From: Hymenobacter rubidus
GTDB taxonomy: Bacteria; Bacteroidota; Bacteroidia; Cytophagales; Hymenobacteraceae
NCBI RefSeq assembly: GCF_016734815.1
Contig: NZ_JAERQF010000018.1
Coordinates: 40,435 to 104,434, forward strand
Length of the DNA stretch: 64,000 nt
Direction of reading: 5' to 3'
Shown: piece after piece, positions 59,488-64,000 of the stretch
Layout of the letters: each line of letters starts with the position of its first letter
Position numbering within the stretch: position 1 is the stretch's first letter
Notes under the pieces: generated by a model
Told to the model about the DNA's origin: nothing
Database searches by the model: none
The model's input: only the letters and a program-made list of their open reading frames with translations
Position numbers and translations under genes: made by a program

Positions 59488-62085
59488 ATGCCAAAAAAAC
59501 CTGCTACCCCGCCCACGCCCGCCGCCGACCCCACCGCTTACACCCACCAGGACAAGCGCACCTACATTCCGTCTGAAACCGAGGCCGGCGCCGAGCGATT
59601 CAACCCCAAGGTGCAGGGCCATTCCGCGCGTCTGCTCGACAAAAACCCGGTCGTGCACCGCGGGCAGGACCCCGAGCTGAAGTGGCTGGGCAAGTACGAG
59701 CACGAGGGCGACGACCGCCCCGACTACCTCAAGCTCGACATCCGCTCGCTCTACCGCCACGAGCACGTGCGCCCGCAGGAGCTCATGTCGCGGCTCTACC
59801 GCGAGCGCCTGGCCCAGGCCAACGCCCAGCTCGGCCTCTTCGGCCAGGACTACCAGACTGTGGACGAGCTCGACAAGCCGCTGAGCTACTACCAGCACCA
59901 CGCCGCCTGGGAAAACCGCCTCATCCTCGGCGATTCGCTCTCGGTGATGACCTCGCTGCTGGAGCGCGAGGGCCTCGACAAAAAGGTACAAATGGTGTAC
60001 CTCGACCCGCCCTACGGCATCAAATACGGCTCCAACTGGCAAATCAAGCTCAACAACCGCACCGTGACCGACGGCAAGGACGAACACCTGTCCTCCGAGC
60101 CCGAGCAAATCAAAGCCTTCCGCGACACCTGGGAACTGGGCATCCACTCTTACCTCAGCTACCTGCGCGACCGCCTGCTGGTGGCGCGGGAGTTACTGAC
60201 GGAATCAGGTTCCTGCTTCGTGCAGATTTCGGACGAGAACGTGCACCTCGTCCGGAATCTGATGGATGAGATATTTGGGAGCGGTAATTTCTGTTCTCAA
60301 ATTAAATATGCTACCACCGGTAACCAGACTAAAAGTCTGGTACCAGAAGTAACGGACAATATTATTTGGTATGCGAGAAATAAGTCAGTTGTAAAATATC
60401 AACAGTTATATCTTCAGAAAACCCTTCAAGGAGCGGGGGCCAGTGGCTACGACTGGGTTGAATCGCCTGACAGAAAAGAGCAAAGGCGACTCACTCCCGA
60501 GGAAAAGATGAACCCTAAACTGATTCCGGCTGGATGGAACGCTTTTGCTGCCGACAACTTAACCTCTTCGCATGAAAATAAGTCAGAACCTTTCTTTTAT
60601 CAGGGAAAGAGCTACGTCGCGGGCAATCGGTATTGGTCAACTCATGAGCGAGGCTTAACTAAACTTGCGTCGGCTGGTAGACTCATAGGCCTAGGAAATT
60701 CTTTGAGATATAAAAGGTTTTTCAAAGATTTTCCTCTTTTTAACCTTTCTAATTCTTGGGACGACACCGGCATTGCTGGCTTCTCTTCGGATAAACGCTA
60801 CGTTGTAGAAACGTCAAATAAAGTCATTCAGCGCTGCATTCTAATGACCACCGACCCCGGCGACTTGGTACTGGACCCGACCTGCGGCAGCGGCACCACC
60901 GCCTACGTGGCCGAGCAATGGGGCCGCCGCTGGATAACCATCGACACCTCGCGCATTGCCCTCAACATCGCCAAGACGCGGCTGATGACGGCTTCCTTTC
61001 CCTATTATAAGCTGTATGACGAAGCCGGACAGGATATCCGCCAGGGTTTCCGCTATAAGGAGGTGCCGCACATCACGCTCAAGAGCCTGGCCAACGACGA
61101 GCCGCCGGCCAGCGAAAAGCTCTACGACCAGCCCGAGGAAGACAAGAAGCGCCTGCGCGTGGCCGGCCCGTTCACCGTCGAAACCCTGCAAAGTCTGAAC
61201 CCCGTGGCACCCGAGGAGTTGGAAACGCCGCCGGAGGAGCTGGAAAGCCAGGCCCAGTTTGAGGGGCGCGTGTTTGCCGGGCTCACCGCTTCGGGTGTGC
61301 GCAACGGGGCCAAAAACGAGCAGGCCGTGTTCCTGCGCGTAGAGCGCCGCGCCTCCCCCGCCCTGCCCGCCGAGGGCTACTGGCGCGACGCCGACGGCCG
61401 CGAGCGCAAGGCCTATTTCCTGCTGGGCCCGCGCTTCGGCACCGTGAGCAAAAGCCAAGTGAACGAAGCCGTGAAGGAGTGTCGCCAGCTCGGCGACGCC
61501 GACTGGCTGGTGGTACTGGGCTTCTCGTTCGATGATGCCATCGAAAACCGCGAGCAAACCACCAGCGCCGGCACCTTCCATGTGACGCGCGCCCGCATCG
61601 GCGAAGACCTGTTGCAGGAAGGTCTGCTGAAAAAGGACAAGAAAGCCGCTTCCTTCGTCACCATCGGCGAGCCCGAAATTGGCCTGCTGCGCGACGAAGC
61701 CGCCGGCACTGCCACCGTCGAGGTGCGCGGCCTCGACATCTGGGACCCCATCAACAACCGCCTGGCCGCCCGCTCGGTGGAGGACATCGCCTACTGGATG
61801 CTAGATGACGACTACGATGGCTCCAGCTTCCTGGTGCGGCAGGTGTTTTTCTGCGGCGGCGAGAAGGGCGAATTTAAGAAATGGCGCAGCAAGCTGGATG
61901 GTCAGGCCAGCGCCTCGGCCAAGAAAAAAGCGGAGCAAACCCTACGGATTGAATTGGATGAAGACGCCTGGGAACGTCTCTACGGCTTCCGCTCCCATCC
62001 CATCGAGCTTCGCCCGGGCCGTCGCGTAGCCGTGCGCGTCATCAGCCAGTTTGGCGAGGAAAGCACGCGGGTGCTGGCATTGTAG
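59488..62085 (+). CDS. mod: Type III-like DNA methyltransferase, Mod subunit
   Basis: An 865-residue N6-adenine methyltransferase of the beta class. The catalytic motif [14 protein letters not shown] (about 172) precedes the SAM-binding motif [27 protein letters not shown] (about 463), as in type III Mod and beta-group enzymes. Between them (about 270-450) lies the target-recognition domain, whose DNA is about 43% GC (hand count 60301-60840) against roughly two thirds in the flanks. A long C-terminal extension (from about 500; [45 protein letters not shown]) is typical of the partners of BPTD_3080-like Res proteins. The start is the ATG at 59488. It should protect host DNA and form a complex with Res. 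Confidence 0.92.
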   Translation: MPKKPATPPTPAADPTAYTHQDKRTYIPSETEAGAERFNPKVQGHSARLLDKNPVVHRGQDPELKWLGKYEHEGDDRPDYLKLDIRSLYRHEHVRPQELMSRLYRERLAQANAQLGLFGQDYQTVDELDKPLSYYQHHAAWENRLILGDSLSVMTSLLEREGLDKKVQMVYLDPPYGIKYGSNWQIKLNNRTVTDGKDEHLSSEPEQIKAFRDTWELGIHSYLSYLRDRLLVARELLTESGSCFVQISDENVHLVRNLMDEIFGSGNFCSQIKYATTGNQTKSLVPEVTDNIIWYARNKSVVKYQQLYLQKTLQGAGASGYDWVESPDRKEQRRLTPEEKMNPKLIPAGWNAFAADNLTSSHENKSEPFFYQGKSYVAGNRYWSTHERGLTKLASAGRLIGLGNSLRYKRFFKDFPLFNLSNSWDDTGIAGFSSDKRYVVETSNKVIQRCILMTTDPGDLVLDPTCGSGTTAYVAEQWGRRWITIDTSRIALNIAKTRLMTASFPYYKLYDEAGQDIRQGFRYKEVPHITLKSLANDEPPASEKLYDQPEEDKKRLRVAGPFTVETLQSLNPVAPEELETPPEELESQAQFEGRVFAGLTASGVRNGAKNEQAVFLRVERRASPALPAEGYWRDADGRERKAYFLLGPRFGTVSKSQVNEAVKECRQLGDADWLVVLGFSFDDAIENREQTTSAGTFHVTRARIGEDLLQEGLLKKDKKAASFVTIGEPEIGLLRDEAAGTATVEVRGLDIWDPINNRLAARSVEDIAYWMLDDDYDGSSFLVRQVFFCGGEKGEFKKWRSKLDGQASASAKKKAEQTLRIELDEDAWERLYGFRSHPIELRPGRRVAVRVISQFGEESTRVLAL

Positions 62086-62089
62086 ACGT

Positions 62090-62218
62090 ACGTCTGTCAT
62101 CCTGAGCGCAGCGAAGGACCTTATCACGGCTGGAGTGGACAATTGTCTGCATCGGCTGGATTGCTGCAAACTGTTCATCTGTGATAAGGTCCTTCGCTGC
62201 GCTCAGGATGACAGACGT
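62090..62218. repeat. Palindromic repeat, family A relative (GGACC subtype)
   Basis: Perfect 38-base arms (62090-62127 and 62181-62218) contain GAGCGCAGCGAAGGACCTTA where family A has AAGCATCTC. The loop is 53 bases. A decayed copy lies at 39760-39849. Confidence 0.85.
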
Positions 62219-62226
62219 TTTCAAAC

Positions 62227-63654
62227 CTACAGCCGCGCCCGCACCTGGACCAGCACCCGCTCCACCTCGTTGCGCATGGCGCCGCTTTCGGCCACGTGGT
62301 TATTGTTCATGAACGTGAAGGCCACCAGCCGGCCGCTTTTGGTGCGCAGGTAACCGCACATATTTAGGTTGTTGGAGAGCGTGCCGGTTTTGCCCCACAC
62401 CCAGGGGCCGGCGGCATCGTGGTAGCGCTTGCGCAGGGTGCCCTGGCCGCCGCCGGCCGCCAGCAAGCTCAGCAGGCGGCGCTCGGGCAGTTCCTGGTGC
62501 AGCTTGAGTAGCAGGCCGGTGAGGGTGCGCGGGGTGATGAGGTTGAGGCGCGACAGGCCTGAGCCATCGACCCAAACCACCGGGTCGGGCAGGGTGCCCA
62601 GCAGATTTTTGCGTGCATAGCGGATGACGCGGCCGGTGCTGAGCGAGTCGCGGCGGCCGATTTTGGTGCTGCACATCAGCAGCAGCTGCTCGGCCAGGAA
62701 GTTGTCACTCACGCGCAGCATGCGGCGGTAAAGCGAATCGACGCGCAGGCCGTAGAGCGTACGGATAGAATCGCCCTGCGCGGGCCGGGGGCGCCACGCG
62801 GCATTGCTGGTGGCCCGGCGCAGGGTGTCGCCCAGCAGCCGCAGCATCAGCCCGCGGCTCGTCACGAAGGGTGTTTCATCGACCCATTTTTTGGCCGTGG
62901 GCAGCACGTAAAAGCGGTTTTCGTGCAGAGCGCGGATGATGTGCGTGTCGGGGTCGAGGCCGGGCGTGCGCAGCTCGGCCGGGGCCGGCCCCACCAGTGG
63001 CGCGAAGAAGCGCGGCAGCACCCGAATGCGCGACTGCGGCGCCACCACCGGCCGCGGGCCGGCCCGCACCGGCGCGGGCGGCGTGGCGTAGAAGCGCACC
63101 GTGTTGCCGTAAATAGGAAACGCCGCGCGCTCGGGTTGAAAGTAATAGCCGTAGTCGTCCCAGGTCCAGCCGGGGCCGAAGGGCGTAACAGTGGCAATGT
63201 CGCAGTAAGCCAGCGTGCGCTCGGGCCGGTTCAGCAGGAAACTATAGGCGCGGCGGCTGGGCACGTCGCCGTGCAGCAGGGTGGGGTCGCCGGTGCCCTG
63301 GAAAAACAGCGTGTCGTGGCGCGAGAAGTAGCGCAGGCTGGGCAGCGAGTCGCCGAGCAGGTGCAGGCCGGTGTAGAAGCTGAACAGCTTCATGGTGCTG
63401 GCCGGGGTGAAATACCTGGTATCCTGAAATCCGTAGAACGGGCGGGCGCTGTCGGCATAGGCCAGGCTCATGCCCACCTGGTGCCGGGCCAGGATGGGCG
63501 AGGCCGACAGGATGGAATCGAGCCAGGGCAGCGGCTTGCCGGGCACGCCGATTTCGGCCACGGCCGCCGGCTTGTCGGGGTTGGATTGGGCGCAGGCGGG
63601 TAGCTGGGTGGCGCCGAGGGTGAGCAATAAGAGGAAATAAAGGGAACGTAGCAT
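62227..63654 (-). CDS. dacB: D-alanyl-D-alanine carboxypeptidase/endopeptidase (PBP4 type, S13)
   Basis: A 475-residue periplasmic penicillin-binding protein that trims peptidoglycan cross-links. The three active-site motifs are SxxK in TPASTMKLF (Ser86, Lys89), SxN in RVSDNFLAE (about 320) and KTG in VWGKTGTLSNN (about 425). VWVDGSGLSRLNLITPRTL is a further S13 hallmark. The signal peptide ends in LPAC, so the protein may be a lipoprotein anchored at Cys21. The insert between SxxK and SxN is shorter than in E. coli PBP4 but present. The ATG at 63654 is chosen; an upstream start at 63675 is open. Confidence 0.93.
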   Translation of the reverse strand: MLRSLYFLLLLTLGATQLPACAQSNPDKPAAVAEIGVPGKPLPWLDSILSASPILARHQVGMSLAYADSARPFYGFQDTRYFTPASTMKLFSFYTGLHLLGDSLPSLRYFSRHDTLFFQGTGDPTLLHGDVPSRRAYSFLLNRPERTLAYCDIATVTPFGPGWTWDDYGYYFQPERAAFPIYGNTVRFYATPPAPVRAGPRPVVAPQSRIRVLPRFFAPLVGPAPAELRTPGLDPDTHIIRALHENRFYVLPTAKKWVDETPFVTSRGLMLRLLGDTLRRATSNAAWRPRPAQGDSIRTLYGLRVDSLYRRMLRVSDNFLAEQLLLMCSTKIGRRDSLSTGRVIRYARKNLLGTLPDPVVWVDGSGLSRLNLITPRTLTGLLLKLHQELPERRLLSLLAAGGGQGTLRKRYHDAAGPWVWGKTGTLSNNLNMCGYLRTKSGRLVAFTFMNNNHVAESGAMRNEVERVLVQVRARL

Positions 63655-63960
63655 CGGCCGCAACTTACGCAGCAAACTGGGCTGGGGTGGCTTTTTGGGG
63701 TGGGAATTATGTATTTGACCGCACTACCGAGCACGTCATGCCGAGCGTAGCCGATGCATCTCGCGTGCCGCCACTAATTATTTTCATTGAATTACTTCGG
63801 CACGCGAGATGCCTCGGCTACGCTCGGCATGACGTTCAGGGACCAGCGCAACAAAAAAATCAAAACTGCCCCCCGCCCGGTTGTTGTCGACTTTCCATTA
63901 TCCGACACAAGCAACTTCATAATTAGAGCGGGTTTCAAGTTAGTGTACGTGGTAGCCACA
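63655..63960. other. Divergent intergenic region with family A repeat
   Basis: Apart from the palindrome at 63733-63835 and a plain stretch after it (63837-63960), nothing is recognised. No perfect -7 box was found for either flanking gene. Confidence 0.6.
63733..63835. repeat. Palindromic repeat, family A copy (GTAGCCGATGC subtype)
   Basis: Near-perfect 38-base arms at 63733-63770 and 63798-63835 contain CCGAGCGTAGCCGATGC. The loop holds ACTAATTATTTTCATTGAAT. Confidence 0.85.
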
Positions 63961-64000
63961 ATGGCCAAACCAGTTTTTAGCGTCCTGTTCGCTTATCCAT
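63961..64000 (+). CDS. Start of a gene cut by the window edge
   Basis: An ATG at 63961 opens MAKPVFSVLFAYP and runs to the end of the window. The pattern, a hydrophobic first beta-strand after a short basic start, would fit the N-terminus of a Rossmann or glycosyltransferase-like fold, but 13 residues are too few to name a family. Confidence 0.35.
   Translation, partial: MAKPVFSVLFAYP

Noticed and set aside
58170..59534. 454-codon minus-strand open frame
   Set aside because: It is antisense to the 3' end of res.
63961..64000. Naming the last partial gene a glycosyltransferase
   Set aside because: Only 13 residues are visible; the resemblance of the first strand is not enough.

Overview
The window looks like the chromosome of a GC-rich Bacteroidota of the Cytophagales, closest in style to Hymenobacter. 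The evidence is the type IX secretion (T9SS) C-terminal sorting domains on several secreted proteins, perfect Bacteroidota -7 boxes (TAnnTTTG) in front of genes, the near absence of Shine-Dalgarno sequences, and families typical of this group (delta-60 repeats, kelch with a T9SS tail, DUF6807, DUF4369-thioredoxin). No tRNA, rRNA, insertion sequence or CRISPR array was recognised. All assignments come from reading motifs by eye; no database search was run.

Layout. 1-8 kb: the start of an enolase-superfamily gene, repeat-rich DNA, a T9SS protein, a beta-barrel protein, an AT-rich lipoprotein, a GH31 alpha-glucosidase, an odd glycosyltransferase-like protein and a DUF1905/YdeI protein. 8-14 kb: a delta-60 T9SS protein, a secreted cyclomaltodextrinase-like GH13 enzyme and a kelch T9SS protein. 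14-18.3 kb: an apparent three-gene operon (double DUF1080, Gfo/Idh, DUF6807) that fits 3-keto-glycoside catabolism. 18.4-25 kb: cupin, glgB, gamma-glutamyltransferase, a small helical protein and a NYN-domain protein. 25-34 kb: a second GH31 enzyme, a GNAT acetyltransferase, two PAP2 phosphatases (one fused in frame to a lipoprotein), a YncE-like propeller, a GH13 lipoprotein and a DUF421 protein. 34-39.7 kb: nitroreductase, thioredoxin-like, DinB and VOC proteins, a cytoplasmic GH13 paralogue and an aldo/keto reductase. 40-52 kb: a 1416-residue T9SS repeat protein, a transglutaminase, an AraC regulator, DUF983, an M1 peptidase, and a membrane protein split by an in-frame TAG. 52-54.6 kb: a SerB-SerA fusion. 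54.7-62.1 kb: a restriction-modification island. 62.2-63.7 kb: a DacB-type peptidase.

Two themes stand out. The first is alpha-glucan metabolism: two GH31 and three GH13 enzymes plus a branching enzyme are scattered over about 38 kb, on both strands, with no SusC/SusD pair. Signal peptides place one enzyme of each kind outside the cytoplasm and a related one inside. The second is the island at 54.7-62.1 kb. A type III-like Res/Mod pair is divergent from a small HTH regulator and an HNH nuclease, with an operator-like palindrome between them. The target-recognition part of Mod is clearly AT-rich compared with its flanks, as expected if only that domain was exchanged.

The window is also rich in palindromic repeats. 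One roughly 90-125 bp family has eight clear copies and one decayed copy, two of them inside apparent operons. A second family (core GCGCGAACTTTGTAGTTCGCG-like) has three copies. Two different palindromes lie in frame inside enzyme genes (GH31 and Res) and are translated as extra peptide loops.
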